Of a stretch of DNA of 64,000 bases, positions 26,391 to 36,800 are shown piece by piece (position 1 is the first letter of the stretch; each line of letters starts with the position of its first letter). Made by a program: the position numbers and the translations under genes. This stretch comes from an uncultured Clostridia bacterium. GTDB taxonomy: Bacteria; Bacillota; Clostridia; Lachnospirales; CAG-274. Where the stretch lies: contig CANRBC010000011.1 in NCBI GenBank assembly GCA_947628755.1, positions 1 to 64,000 on the forward strand. The letters are read 5' to 3'. The notes below the pieces were generated by a model. It was not told where the DNA came from. It worked only from the letters and a program-made list of their open reading frames with translations, and made no database searches.

Positions 26391-26885
26391 ATGAAAAATA
26401 CTATTATACGACAGGCAAGAGCCGAGGATGTGCCTGCAATAAACGATATACTCAATTACGCTATATTGCACACCAATTACAACCTAAATGAAAATCCTCG
26501 CTCTATTGAGGATGCGGAGATATGGTACAAGGAGCATATAGATGAGGACTATCCCATAGTGGTAGCGGAAAAGGACGGAAATGTCGTAGGCTGGGCGTCT
26601 CTTTCGTGGTTCAGAAAGTTTTCGGGCTACAGGACTACTGCCGAGGTATCCGTGTATGTTTCTCATCAGTACAGGCACAAGGGCATAGGCACTATGCTTG
26701 TAACGGAGCTTGAACGCCTTGCAGGAAAGTATCATATACTCATAGCCGTTATTACAGACAACAATACGGCGAGCCTTTCTCTCCATAGCCGCTGCGGTTT
26801 TGTGCCTATGTGTACTTTCAGAGAGCTTGCCTATAAGAATGGCGAATACGTTTCCGTTACCTTTATGACCAAAAAACTGAATTGA
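26391..26885 (+). CDS. GNAT-family N-acetyltransferase
   Basis: The 164-residue single-domain acetyltransferase has the acetyl-CoA binding loop QYRHKGIGTML near residue 100 and ends with GFVPMCTFRELAYKNG. Overall it resembles the phosphinothricin/methionine-sulfoximine acetyltransferase branch (DILNYAILHTNYNLNE at the start). The true substrate is unknown. AAGGAGATAT precedes the ATG. It is monocistronic and converges on the MATE gene. Confidence 0.88.
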   Translation: MKNTIIRQARAEDVPAINDILNYAILHTNYNLNENPRSIEDAEIWYKEHIDEDYPIVVAEKDGNVVGWASLSWFRKFSGYRTTAEVSVYVSHQYRHKGIGTMLVTELERLAGKYHILIAVITDNNTASLSLHSRCGFVPMCTFRELAYKNGEYVSVTFMTKKLN

Positions 26886-26938
26886 TATTATATTGTTAGG
26901 GTGTTGAATAGTATTTACCATAATCCCCAACCGAACTA

Positions 26939-28291
26939 TTACACAACAGCCTTATTTTTCCATTTTCCGTTTTTATATCGCAGTATAAAGCATACGCTTC
27001 TCACACACCAGTCCAGCACCATAGCCACCCATATACCGAAAACGCCAAGACCCATGTATTTGCCTATTACATAGCTCATTATGACTCTGCATATCCACAT
27101 GGATACAATGGAGGTCGTCATAGCGAATTTAACATCTCCCGCCGCTCTGAACACAGAGGGCAGAGTGAATGACAAGGGCCATATAAGCATGGCGCAGGTG
27201 CCGTGGAAATACAGTATCTTAGAGGTCGTGGCAGCCGTAAGCTCGGATAGGTTATAGGCTTTCATTATCTGAGGCATTATAAGGAATGTAGAGCCTACGG
27301 TCAGTATTATGAATACATAAGAAAATATATGGAGCTTTTTGGTATAATAGCTTACCTGCTCATAGTCTCCTGCGCCTACGCAGCGGGCTATGACAGTTAT
27401 AACGGCAAGTCCCGCCGCCTGTCCCGGCAGTATATGGAATGCCGCAATAGTGTTTGAAACGGCATTTGCCGTAATGGCGTAAGTGCCGAATGTGGACACA
27501 AGGCTCAGCACAAGGAGCTTGCCCAGCTGGAACATACTGTTTTCCATGCCGTTCGGCACGCCTATGTAGAGTATTTTGCCTACTATATTTTTGTGGAAGC
27601 TGTATTTAAGCGTTTTTCTTATATGGAGGGGCAGCTTTTCGTTGAAAAGGAGTACAATTATAAGCACGGCGGCAACTATTCTGGACACAAGTGTGGGAAT
27701 GGCTACGCCTGCCGTACCGATGCGCGCGCCGTATACGAGAATGGCGTTGCCTATAACGTTTATTACATTCATTATTATTGAGACCGTCATGGATACCCTT
27801 GAATTGCCCATAGCGCGGAATATGGCTGCGCCGCCGTTGTATACTGCTATAAAGGGTATTGAAAGCGCCACTATTTTGTAGTATATATCGGAATGGTGCG
27901 CTACCTCCTCGGTAATAGAGCCGAAAACGGTGCTGAATATTATGCCTTGGAAAATATACATTATTATCATTATAACAACGGCTATAATCATTATGAACCA
28001 CACCAGCTGCTCAGAGGCTGTACAGGCGTTTTCACTGTCGTTCTGACCTAGGTATTGACCTGCCACCACAGCGCCGCCTGTGGCAAGAGCCGCAAATACA
28101 TTTATAAGCAGTATCATAATGCTGTCCACAAGGGATACGCCGGAAACGGCGGATTCACCTACGGAGGAGATCATCATAGTATCGGCTATGCCCACCAGTA
28201 TTGCCAGAAGCTGCTCCACTATAAGAGGCAGTATAAGCACCGCCAAATCTCTGTTTGAAAATAAATAGCCGCTTTTGTCTTTACTTGCCAT
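26939..28291 (-). CDS. MATE-family efflux transporter
   Basis: The 450-residue integral membrane protein has about twelve helices in two homologous halves. The start is the ATG ending at 28291 (MASKDKSGYLF), with GGGAG upstream. VEQLLAILVGIADTMMISSVGESAVSGVSLV is the usual first-half landmark. It would export drugs or metabolites using a Na+ or H+ gradient. Substrate unknown. Confidence 0.92.
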   Translation of the reverse strand: MASKDKSGYLFSNRDLAVLILPLIVEQLLAILVGIADTMMISSVGESAVSGVSLVDSIMILLINVFAALATGGAVVAGQYLGQNDSENACTASEQLVWFIMIIAVVIMIIMYIFQGIIFSTVFGSITEEVAHHSDIYYKIVALSIPFIAVYNGGAAIFRAMGNSRVSMTVSIIMNVINVIGNAILVYGARIGTAGVAIPTLVSRIVAAVLIIVLLFNEKLPLHIRKTLKYSFHKNIVGKILYIGVPNGMENSMFQLGKLLVLSLVSTFGTYAITANAVSNTIAAFHILPGQAAGLAVITVIARCVGAGDYEQVSYYTKKLHIFSYVFIILTVGSTFLIMPQIMKAYNLSELTAATTSKILYFHGTCAMLIWPLSFTLPSVFRAAGDVKFAMTTSIVSMWICRVIMSYVIGKYMGLGVFGIWVAMVLDWCVRSVCFILRYKNGKWKNKAVV

Positions 28292-28365
28292 ATTTACCAC
28301 TCCCAATCAATAGTTATATTCCATATTTTTTGCAAAATTGCCGAGCCGCAAGTCACTTGCCCATA

Positions 28366-28406
28366 CAAAAAAATAAGGGACACCGCGTCAAAGCTGCGGC
28401 ATCCCT
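28366..28406 (-). terminator. Terminator of the DUF1292 gene
   Basis: Read on the minus strand, AGGGATGCCGC pairs with GCGGTGTCCCT, followed by TATTTTTTT. It lies 14 bases past the stop codon. Confidence 0.8.
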
Positions 28407-28419
28407 CTTGTGTAACCTA

Positions 28420-28779
28420 CTATTCCTCAAGCTCTTCTATTTCATACTCTCCGTCGTCCGTCTCCTCGTCAAGCATTGCCATAAATGCCTCCTCCACAAT
28501 GTCGAATTCCTCGTCTGTTTCGATATTGCGAAGCTCAAAGCCGTCCTCGTTGTCGGTTTCGACATATTCGTATATATATGCCTCCTCACCGTCGTCGGGA
28601 ACAAGGGCTATGTATTCCTTGCCCTCTATATCCTCTACCTCGAATATGCCGACTACGGCGCACCTTACCTCCGTGTCGTCTTCAAGACGCAAGGTCATAT
28701 ACTGCACGTGTTCGTGACCGCAGTCGCAGCCGTCGTCATGAGTATGCTCATGCAGCTCTCTGTTATCCATATCACCCAT
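28420..28779 (-). CDS. DUF1292 acidic protein with His/Cys-rich N-terminus
   Basis: The 119-residue, very acidic cytosolic protein belongs to the DUF1292 family of Firmicutes (LEDDTEVRCAVVGIFEVED, then YIALVP). The N-terminus carries HEHTHDDGCDCGHEH (residues 10-24), a likely metal-binding tag found in several clostridial members. The family has no established function. AAAGGAGG lies upstream. It has its own promoter and terminator, so it is monocistronic. Confidence 0.87.
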   Translation of the reverse strand: MGDMDNRELHEHTHDDGCDCGHEHVQYMTLRLEDDTEVRCAVVGIFEVEDIEGKEYIALVPDDGEEAYIYEYVETDNEDGFELRNIETDEEFDIVEEAFMAMLDEETDDGEYEIEELEE

Positions 28780-28812
28780 AAAAATATCCTCCTTTGATAT
28801 AAATTCAATTTA

Positions 28813-28842
28813 ATTATAGCATAATTCCTCTGTAAAAAACAA
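28813..28842 (-). promoter_or_regulatory. Promoter of the DUF1292 gene
   Basis: On the minus strand, TTGTTT (28837-28842) and TATAAT (28813-28818) are separated by 18 bases. A TG one base before the -10 box makes an extended -10. Confidence 0.6.
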
Positions 28843-28862
28843 CAGTATAAATGTTTAAAATT

Positions 28863-29060
28863 TTAGTTATCTTCCATATTTTTCCTTATTTTTTTTGTCA
28901 GCAGCTTAACTATTAAAAGTCCTGCCCCTACCGTGACTGCGGCAGCAAGCAGAAGGACTGCCGCCAGCCTCGGCGATAAGCCTGCCTTACAAAGACTGTA
29001 TATATATAATGCTCCCAATATGCCTATAAGTATAAGGCATATAAAATATATTTTTTTCAT
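28863..29060 (-). CDS. Small two-helix membrane protein
   Basis: The product has about 65 residues from the ATG ending at 29060, with AGGGTGAC upstream. Two hydrophobic helices (YFICLILIGILGALYIYSL and LAAVLLLAAAVTVGAGLLIV) are joined by a short loop with a basic tail. I recognise no family. It stands alone between two oppositely facing promoters. Confidence 0.6.
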   Translation of the reverse strand: MKKIYFICLILIGILGALYIYSLCKAGLSPRLAAVLLLAAAVTVGAGLLIVKLLTKKIRKNMEDN

Positions 29061-29110
29061 AGCGTCACCCTTTTTAATGATACCATATTTTTCTGTATTA
29101 TGCAAAGGAA

Positions 29111-29139
29111 TTGCTTTTTGCCGATATATGAGTTATAAT
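29111..29139 (+). promoter_or_regulatory. Promoter of the DUF975-like gene
   Basis: TTGCTT 29111-29116 and TATAAT 29134-29139 are separated by 17 bases, 31 bases before the ATG. Confidence 0.6.
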
Positions 29140-29169
29140 GAAATTATATAGAGGTAAGGAGGAAAATAT

Positions 29170-30036
29170 ATGAGTATAAGGGAATTAAGAGAGGAAACCA
29201 AAAGAATTTTCAAGGAAGCAGGCGTGCATCCCTATATTACGCTTATAGGACTGTATCTGCTTGTATATGTATTCAACTTTATCGTACAGGCGATAATTGT
29301 CGCTGTCGGCGGAAACAAAATGTCTGCCCTTTCGGTAGTATTGTTCGGGGCGGCGTATATAGCCATTTTTGTTTTTTCCTTATGGGCAGCTCTCAGCTTG
29401 GGCTGGTATTATATGAGGATGACAAGAGGGGAAAGAGCAAAGGACTCCTTTAAAATGGCGTTTCACAGTCTTCCGGGATTTATATGCTATTCCCTTATAT
29501 ATTCCGTAGGCTGCGGTATTGCTGTGATATTTCTTCCCCTTGTTATAATAATGTTTCTTTCCGCAATAAATGCAAATACCGCTTTTATAGTTATATTTGC
29601 CGCAGTTATGCTCATAGGGCTTATATATATAAGCATTGTATTTTCACTTAGTCCCTTCTGCTATTATGACAGAGGAGAAAAGACCATTATTCAGACTGTC
29701 ATAAGTAATTTTAAGGTGACAAAGTATCATAAGCTCGGCATATTTAAGGTAATGCTTGCATACTGTATACCTATGCTCGTAATGTATGCCATAGCCATAG
29801 GCTGCTTCGTATATCTTGCCATGGTCATTCAAAGTCAGACCTCCATTAAGCCGTATACCATAGTATTTGCCCTTATAATGTTAGCCGCATTTATAGGCAC
29901 GGCTGTCTATATGATATGGATGATACCCAATCTTTTAACTAACTTGTGTATAATATATAATGATATAACAGGCTTTACAGCAGAAAATACCGAGGAAAGC
30001 AATATTGAGGCTACGACCTCTGCAGATTTGCAATAA
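29170..30036 (+). CDS. DUF975-like integral membrane protein
   Basis: The 288-residue protein has about six hydrophobic segments. Its N-terminus (SIRELREETKRIFKE) and the LGWYYMRMTRGE segment resemble DUF975 membrane proteins of Firmicutes. The C-terminal 20 residues are polar and acidic. No transport or catalytic motif is visible and its role is unknown. AAGGAGG precedes the ATG. It converges on spoIIP. Confidence 0.7.
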   Translation: MSIRELREETKRIFKEAGVHPYITLIGLYLLVYVFNFIVQAIIVAVGGNKMSALSVVLFGAAYIAIFVFSLWAALSLGWYYMRMTRGERAKDSFKMAFHSLPGFICYSLIYSVGCGIAVIFLPLVIIMFLSAINANTAFIVIFAAVMLIGLIYISIVFSLSPFCYYDRGEKTIIQTVISNFKVTKYHKLGIFKVMLAYCIPMLVMYAIAIGCFVYLAMVIQSQTSIKPYTIVFALIMLAAFIGTAVYMIWMIPNLLTNLCIIYNDITGFTAENTEESNIEATTSADLQ

Positions 30037-30040
30037 TGTA

Positions 30041-30111
30041 AAAAAACGCCCCTTTCGTTCACCGCAGCTTATTTAAGAGCAATTTTCCCAAATACGGCGG
30101 CGAAAGGGGCG
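30041..30111 (-). terminator. Terminator of spoIIP
   Basis: CGCCCCTTTCG 30047-30057 pairs with CGAAAGGGGCG 30101-30111. On the minus strand the second arm is followed by seven T, so it ends the spoIIP transcript. The plus-strand side has no T-run. Confidence 0.75.
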
Positions 30112-30127
30112 ATATTGCGTAGATATA

Positions 30128-31075
30128 TTATCCGTCTATACATACCCTTCCAAGCACCTCCGCCAGTCTTTCGACGGAGTTATTTATTTCCTCTACGGTA
30201 TTTGTCTGAGCGCCCAGCTCTATTAGCATACTCTTGTCTTTAAAATGCAGGGAATAGCGATAGGCGTTGAGATAAATTTTTCTTGTAAGGTTGGGATAAA
30301 GCTCGTTCATAGCCAGCTGCATTTTAAGGCTGAGCGCCAGATTTGTGACGAGATAGGGATTTTCAAGTCCGTTTATGCTCTTTAGCTTGCCGTTATCCCA
30401 TTTTGCGCAAAGTCCGTTGAAGAACATAACCTTGGCGCATTTTTCCCCCTTGTCCTCAGTCACAAGCCTAAGATTTTCGTTTACTCCGTCTCTGTGCAAG
30501 TCTATTACAAGCTGTATAGAGGGATTTTCCTTTACTATTTGGGCTATAACAGGCTCTGCTCTTTCATAAGCTCCGTCTCTTTGCACAGCTCCGTTTACCA
30601 CATCGAAGCGGTCTGTAATATGTAAACACTCTATACCGTATTTGTCCTCTATAATGCTTTTAAGATATTCTCCTGCTCCTATTACGCCCTCGTTCACATT
30701 TTTGCTGTCGGCAAACATTTCGCTGCCGTGGGTATGGAATATAAGTATTTTCGGTCCGTCTGCTTCCTTATTGCCGATAGTCACATCGGTATCCATAAGC
30801 CTATCTATATCGAAAAGCTGCGGCGACATACCGGTTTTCTTGTCCACAGCGTAATAATATTTTCTGAGATAGTCTATATCCCTCATTTTTTCTCTGTCAA
30901 AGGAGGGTGTGTACTGCTCCGTAAGAGTATCGGAAACCGTAAGGGAAGCGTCGCCCATTTCATAGAAGGTCACATCAGACGCCACCTTGTCCGAATATTC
31001 CTCGGAGCATATAAAAGCTCCCTTTAAAAACACAGATAATATGACCAGAAAAACAAATAGCCTTTTCAAAAACAC
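30128..31075 (-). CDS. spoIIP: Stage II sporulation protein P
   Basis: The 315-residue membrane-anchored cell-wall hydrolase (amidase plus endopeptidase) acts with SpoIID and SpoIIM in forespore engulfment. The signal anchor is at residues 5-20. The catalytic region has HTHGSE at 114-119, DLHRDG near 194 and the IELGAQTNT glutamate near the C-terminus. It normally follows gpr; here it is alone. Its presence shows that the organism has the endospore programme. Confidence 0.93.
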   Translation of the reverse strand: MFLKRLFVFLVILSVFLKGAFICSEEYSDKVASDVTFYEMGDASLTVSDTLTEQYTPSFDREKMRDIDYLRKYYYAVDKKTGMSPQLFDIDRLMDTDVTIGNKEADGPKILIFHTHGSEMFADSKNVNEGVIGAGEYLKSIIEDKYGIECLHITDRFDVVNGAVQRDGAYERAEPVIAQIVKENPSIQLVIDLHRDGVNENLRLVTEDKGEKCAKVMFFNGLCAKWDNGKLKSINGLENPYLVTNLALSLKMQLAMNELYPNLTRKIYLNAYRYSLHFKDKSMLIELGAQTNTVEEINNSVERLAEVLGRVCIDG

Positions 31076-31358
31076 ATCACTCCGAAAAACAGTATCCTTA
31101 CAGGAAAATCTATGCCAAAATACTGCCGATTAGTACAAATTGACAAAAAAACAAGGCTAAATTCAATATAATGAACAAAAATTTAGGGGGGGGGTAAAAT
31201 TCACATTTTATTCACGACTGACAATATTTTTTGGTGTAGAATAACATTACGATTATATTACAAAAGTATGTCCTGAGGTATGGCTTTAGGGGAATCTTAT
31301 ACCTTAACATACGGCTGTAAAATTAAATAAAAAAATAAAAAAAGGAGGCCTAAACCCC
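31076..31358. promoter_or_regulatory. Upstream region of the pectate lyase genes
   Basis: This gap holds a run of nine G at 31186-31194 and an imperfect hairpin at 31266-31312 (GTATG and AGGTAT pairing with ATACCT and CATAC). A TTGACA at about 31140 and a TATAAT at about 31168 are 21 bases apart, too far for a standard promoter. A weaker pair, TTGGTG near 31230 and TATATT 17 bases on, is possible. The true promoter is therefore uncertain. AAAGGAGG precedes the pectate lyase ATG. Confidence 0.45.
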
Positions 31359-33803
31359 ATGAAAAAAGGCTTAAAAAGATTTTTAAGCTCAATGCTGACG
31401 GCAGCTATGGCAGTATCCTGCATAGCCATAGCCGATACAAGCTCCGTCGGCATAGAAACGGCGCAGTCGGTACAGGCGGCTGTGAATTACTCCGGCGATG
31501 TTAATATTACGGAAGCGGGCGGCTACCAGGAGGGCGCTTATGTTGAATGGAAGGACTATACAGGCGCCGTTCAGTATGTAGTTTCATACCAGCTTTCAGG
31601 CGGAGAGTGGGTAAGGATAGACGACCAGCTCATAAGGCGCTATTCAGACCATTGGAGAGCGGATATGGTAGGACTTAGGGCAGGCACATACAGTATCAAG
31701 GTAGATGCCTATACCTCTGCATCCGCATTCAAAACAAGTACGGTAAGCAATATTTCCGTAATTGCTTATGACAGAACAGGCTTTGCCTTTACGGCAGGCG
31801 GCAACACCGATACTCCCGGCGCTTACGATAAAAACGGCGAGCTTAAGAAAGGAGCAACCGTTCTTTATGTAACCCAGGAGAATATCGACACCATTACTCT
31901 TACCGAAGGCGGACTTACAGGCAAGGGCTTCGGCGAGGGCGGCATCACCTCCGAAAGCGTACACGGTAAGCTGGCAAGTCCGGGACCTCTTTGTATCAGA
32001 ATAATAGGTACTGTAAAGCCCGGTTCATCAGACCGTATTTTAAGAGTAAAGGCAAGCAAGAAATATAAGAATATGTTCGTTACCTTCGAGGGTATAGGCG
32101 AGGACGCTTTCTTAAACGGCGGCTTTGATATTCAGCACTCAGCCAATGTGGAAATAAAGAACCTTGGCGTAGGCAACTTTACGGACGACGGTATTTCAAT
32201 ACAGTCAAATAACAAATATGTATGGGTACATAATGTAGATTTGTACTACGGCGCGCAGGGCTCAGACGCAGACCAGGTAAAGGGCGACGGCTCACTTGAC
32301 GTCAAGATAGATTCTCAGTATTGCGAGTTTTCATACAACCACTTCTGGGATGCGGGCAAGTCATCTCTTTGCGGTATGAAGAACGAATCAGGACCTAACT
32401 ATATTTCTTATCACCACAACTGGTTCGACCATTCCGACTCCAGACATCCGAGAATAAGAACAATGTCCGTACATATTTACAACAACCTTTTCGACGGCGT
32501 AGCCAAGTACGGTGTAGGCGTTACATACGGCGGTTCAGCCTTTGTGGAGAACAATGTATTCAGAAATTGTAAGAAGACAATGCTTACATCTATGCAGGGT
32601 ACGGATATAGCAGGCGGCAAGGGTACTTTCTCCAGCGAGAACGGCGGCGTTATAAAGGCTTATAACAACAGCTTTATAAACACCGGCGAGCCTGTATACT
32701 ACAGCTCAAGCAACAATGTGGAATATGACGCATACAAGGCTACGACAAGAAATGAAACAGTTCCTGCAGCAGTCAAGGCTAAGCAGGGCGGCACTACATA
32801 CGACAATGCTGGTCTTGCTCCGAGCAAGCTGGCCACACCCGACGCAGTAGACAGCGTTGTCTCAAGCGTAGAGAAATATGCAGGCTCTGTAGGCGGCGGC
32901 ATAATCAAGGACAAGGCGCAGTATGAGGTATTTAACGACAGCACGGATTACGGTGTAGACTCAGCTCTCAAGGGCTATGTTACAAACTATAATTCCTGGA
33001 AAGATATAGTTTCCGTAGGCGGTACTGTAAAGGGCAGCTCTCCCGTTGCTCCAACAGAGGCTACCACAGAGAACACAGAGCCTACCTCACAGGCGGCTAC
33101 GGAAGAGGAGCAGACAGAAGAAACATCAAAGCCTGCCGTTTCATCAAGCGACTATATCCATATTTTTGACGACAACAGTAACGAAAGCTCATTCTATTCC
33201 TTCGGCGGCTCAATTACAACAAAAGGACCGTCCGTAACATACAAGGGAGCTATCTATACCGATTGTCTTAAAATGGATTCAGGCGGAAAGATAGAGTTCA
33301 CAAACGATGTAAAGGGTTCGCTCATACTTGTGTTCGATAATACGAGCAAGACAAGGAGCATAAAAATTGATTCAACGCCTCATACGGTAGACAGCACCGG
33401 CGTAATGACCATAAAGGATATTGAGCCAGGCAAGCATACCATATTAAAGGACAGCGGAGAAACCCATATTTACTATCTGGAGTTTGTACCCGACGGTCAG
33501 GAAAATACCAGTGAACCCACTACATCCACTACTACGACCACAACAAAGACTACTACTACAACTACAACGGAATCTACCGAAGCTACCACAAGCGCACCTC
33601 CCGGAAGTCCCAAGAAGGGTGACGCAAGCGGTGACGGCGTAGTTGATATGAAAGACGTAAGCGAGATACTTCAATATGTTGTAGGCAAGATAAAGGCTGT
33701 TGCCAATGAGGCTATGGCAGACGTAACAGGCGACGGAAAGATAACAGGCTCAGACGCATATAAGGTTTCAAGATATGTAAATAAACTGATTAATTCTTTG
33801 TAA
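31359..33803 (+). CDS. Secreted PL1 pectate lyase with C-terminal dockerin
   Basis: The 814-residue protein has a signal peptide (residues 1-41), a beta-sandwich module (42-140) and a PL1 parallel beta-helix (about 147-455). Key motifs are VWVHNVDLYYG, YHHNWFDHSDSRHPRIR with the catalytic arginines, and VHIYNNLFDGV. A Pro/Thr/Glu linker, a probable carbohydrate-binding beta-sandwich (597-717) and a Thr-rich linker follow. A type I dockerin (754-814) has two calcium loops, GDASGDGVVDMKDV and ADVTGDGKITGSDA. It cleaves polygalacturonate by beta-elimination outside the cell, and its dockerin should bind a cohesin. The next lyase gene follows after 50 bases. Confidence 0.93.
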   Translation: MKKGLKRFLSSMLTAAMAVSCIAIADTSSVGIETAQSVQAAVNYSGDVNITEAGGYQEGAYVEWKDYTGAVQYVVSYQLSGGEWVRIDDQLIRRYSDHWRADMVGLRAGTYSIKVDAYTSASAFKTSTVSNISVIAYDRTGFAFTAGGNTDTPGAYDKNGELKKGATVLYVTQENIDTITLTEGGLTGKGFGEGGITSESVHGKLASPGPLCIRIIGTVKPGSSDRILRVKASKKYKNMFVTFEGIGEDAFLNGGFDIQHSANVEIKNLGVGNFTDDGISIQSNNKYVWVHNVDLYYGAQGSDADQVKGDGSLDVKIDSQYCEFSYNHFWDAGKSSLCGMKNESGPNYISYHHNWFDHSDSRHPRIRTMSVHIYNNLFDGVAKYGVGVTYGGSAFVENNVFRNCKKTMLTSMQGTDIAGGKGTFSSENGGVIKAYNNSFINTGEPVYYSSSNNVEYDAYKATTRNETVPAAVKAKQGGTTYDNAGLAPSKLATPDAVDSVVSSVEKYAGSVGGGIIKDKAQYEVFNDSTDYGVDSALKGYVTNYNSWKDIVSVGGTVKGSSPVAPTEATTENTEPTSQAATEEEQTEETSKPAVSSSDYIHIFDDNSNESSFYSFGGSITTKGPSVTYKGAIYTDCLKMDSGGKIEFTNDVKGSLILVFDNTSKTRSIKIDSTPHTVDSTGVMTIKDIEPGKHTILKDSGETHIYYLEFVPDGQENTSEPTTSTTTTTTKTTTTTTTESTEATTSAPPGSPKKGDASGDGVVDMKDVSEILQYVVGKIKAVANEAMADVTGDGKITGSDAYKVSRYVNKLINSL

Positions 33804-33853
33804 AGTGGAATGAACCACTCTAAAAACAAAATAAAACAGGAGGTAATACATAT

Positions 33854-36800
33854 ATGAAAAAATGCTTAAAACGATTTTTAAGCGCATTTCTTTCAGCCGC
33901 CATGCTTGCAGGCTCGGTAACACTTGCGCCTGTGACGGCAATGGCAGCAACGGCTACAATAGCAGGCGGCGGCTGGTATGAAACGATTTTCGCAGAGCTG
34001 ACCGGCGTTACCGCTTCCGATGTCACGGCTGTGTCATACAGCGGTGAGGCAAATGGCAGCCTTGATGCCGAAGCTCTTAAGTATCTTGTAAGAGATGTAA
34101 ACGGCAAGGTACGTATAGACATTCCCGGCGTAAAGGAAGGCAGCTATACCCTTACTGTAAATACAAAAAACTCAGGCACTCTTACAAAGCAAAATATACA
34201 AGTCTATTCCTACGACCGTTCCGGCTATGCCCATTGGAAATATAACGAGGGCGTAGGCGCATACAAGGACGACGGTACGCTTAAGCCCAATGCTAAGATA
34301 CTTTACGTAACAAATGACAACAAGAATACCGTTTCGGTTACATCAAATAACGGTATTACAGTTACTGGTATAGGAAATATACTTAACTCAGTAGGCGCTG
34401 TTGCAAAGACGACAGGCGCAAAAACAAATTCCAACCAAGGTATTATAAAACAGCTTGCCCTTGAAAACACACCTCTTGTAGTCAGGATAATAGGCGACGT
34501 AAAAGCTCCCGACGGACTTACGGCTTATGATTCCGACGACTATGGCGGAACTGTTGGCGACAACGGCTTTATGGCAAGAATACAAAGCGGCAAGAACATT
34601 ACCATAGAGGGTATAGGCACAGACGCCACTATGGACGGCTGGGGTATCCACTATATCTGCCAAAGCTCCAGTCCCGATTTAGGCAAGAGCTTTGAGGTAA
34701 GGAATTTAGCCTTCCGCAACGTTCCCGAGGACTGCGTAGGCATGGAAGGTCAGCAGGAGGGCAGCACTATTACGGCAGGCGTTGAGCGCTGCTGGATACA
34801 CCATTGTGAATTCTATAAGCCGACCATAGCCAACCCTGCCGAAAGCGATAAGGCAGGCGGCGACGGCGCTTGTGACTTCAAGAGAGGTCAGTATTTCACA
34901 AACAGCTATTGCTATTATGAGGGCTATCACAAGACTAATCTTGTAGGTTCATCAGATTCAAGCCTTCAGTTCAATCTGACATACCATCACAACCATTGGA
35001 AGGGCTGTGAGGCAAGAGGTCCTCTCGGACGTCAGGCAAATATACACATGTACAACAACTATATTGAAGGACAGACAGACTACGCTATGCAGACAAGAGC
35101 AAACTGCTACATATTCTCAGAGTACAATCTGTTCTATCAATGTAAGAACCCGCAGCAGATAAAGGGCGGCGGCCCTATAAAGAGCTATATGGATTCCCTT
35201 TCCGGCTGTATAGAAGCAATGCAGGCAACGGTCGTAAAGGATAAGTCACAGGTCGTTACAAGCTCCAACAAGTATTCAGCCTTTGATACAAATCCCGATT
35301 TGAGCTATATACCCTCTGGGGATTATAAGCTGGATGAAAGTATACCTCTTGTAAAGGCGACTGTTCTTTCACAGGCAGGCGTTATGAAGGCGGAGCCCGT
35401 TATGGATCCCGAAGATGTAAATACATCTATGGTAGCAGGGGACAGACAGCCTACTGCTTCTGTTAAGCTCCCATACGACCATGACCTTAACAGCTCTTAC
35501 GTTACAAGCAAGAGTACGACTGTTGACAATGTTATATTCAATGTTGCCAAGACAGACGGAAGCTGCATAACAGTAGGCGGCAATGAAGTAGGACAGGATA
35601 TAGTATTTAATGTAAATACAGCTGTCAATATCTCCATTACAGACGGCGGCGGCACATATCCCGTAATACTTATGAACGATTCCGGACAGGCGATAATCAC
35701 AGGCACAGGCATCGAATACAATCTGCCTGCAGGCACATACTTCATACAATCAAGCGGATTCCAGCCTGCAAAGGGCAGCACTCCCGCTAAGTATAAGGAA
35801 GCTAAGATAACTCATCTTAAGATAACTGCCTTTGACCCCGAAGCTCCTACGGAGGCAGAGCCTACTACTCAGGCTACTACTCAGGCTAAGGAAACTCAGG
35901 CAAGCACAAGCGCTCAGGAGCCAGATACTCAGGCTACCACCGAGGCGCAGGGCGGCTCAGATGTAGGCGGCGGCACAGATGCCGACAATACATTACACAG
36001 CTTCACAGACGACGGTCTTACAGACCCGGAGGAGTTCTTCGCATTTGAAAATGCAAGCACCTCAACCTCAAAGGGTACTATGACCTACAATGGCAAGACC
36101 CTTACCAAGTGTCTTAAGATGGAATCCGCTACGGAGGTCGTATTTACTTCCGAAAAGGGTAAAGTCATACTTGTAATGAACAATACAAGCGGCAACAGCA
36201 TTAAATTAGACGGTACAGAAAAAAATATTAATGATTATCTGAATGGTGCAAGCGAAGGTAAGTTTGAGCTTCCTGTTGAGGCAGGCACTCATACTATAAC
36301 GAAGGGCAGCGGTTCAACCAATATGTTCTATATTGAGTTCGTATCCGATACGCCTAAGACCCCTGTTGTAGACCCCGATACTCCAGATACTCAGTCAGCT
36401 GCTGTTTCCGTAGTAAGCCAGACTGTTGCAAAGGGCGCAGCAGTAAAGCTGCCTATAAAGATAACGGGAGCAAAGGCTATTGCCAACTATGCTGTTACTC
36501 TCAGCTATACACCGGGCGCTCTTACATATTCATCTGTACAGGACGGTACGGCATTTACGGCTGACGATATAGAGGCTAATGCAACCTCCGGTCAGATAAA
36601 GATAGCAGGCGTCAATTCAGCGACTGCAGCCGACGACGGTTATCTCTGCTATGTAAACTTTATAGCAAACAGCTCAACGGATATTACTCTTACTGTTGAC
36701 GACCTTAAGTCCGACGAAACTACGGATATTAAGAGCACTGTTGCCAACGGCAGCATTACGGTCAATACCTCCGCTAAGTCACTTAACGGCGACGCCAACA

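Noticed and set aside
31140..31173. TTGACA and TATAAT upstream of the pectate lyase gene as its promoter
   Set aside because: The spacer is 21 bases, too long for a standard sigma-A promoter, and the G tract lies only 12 bases further on.
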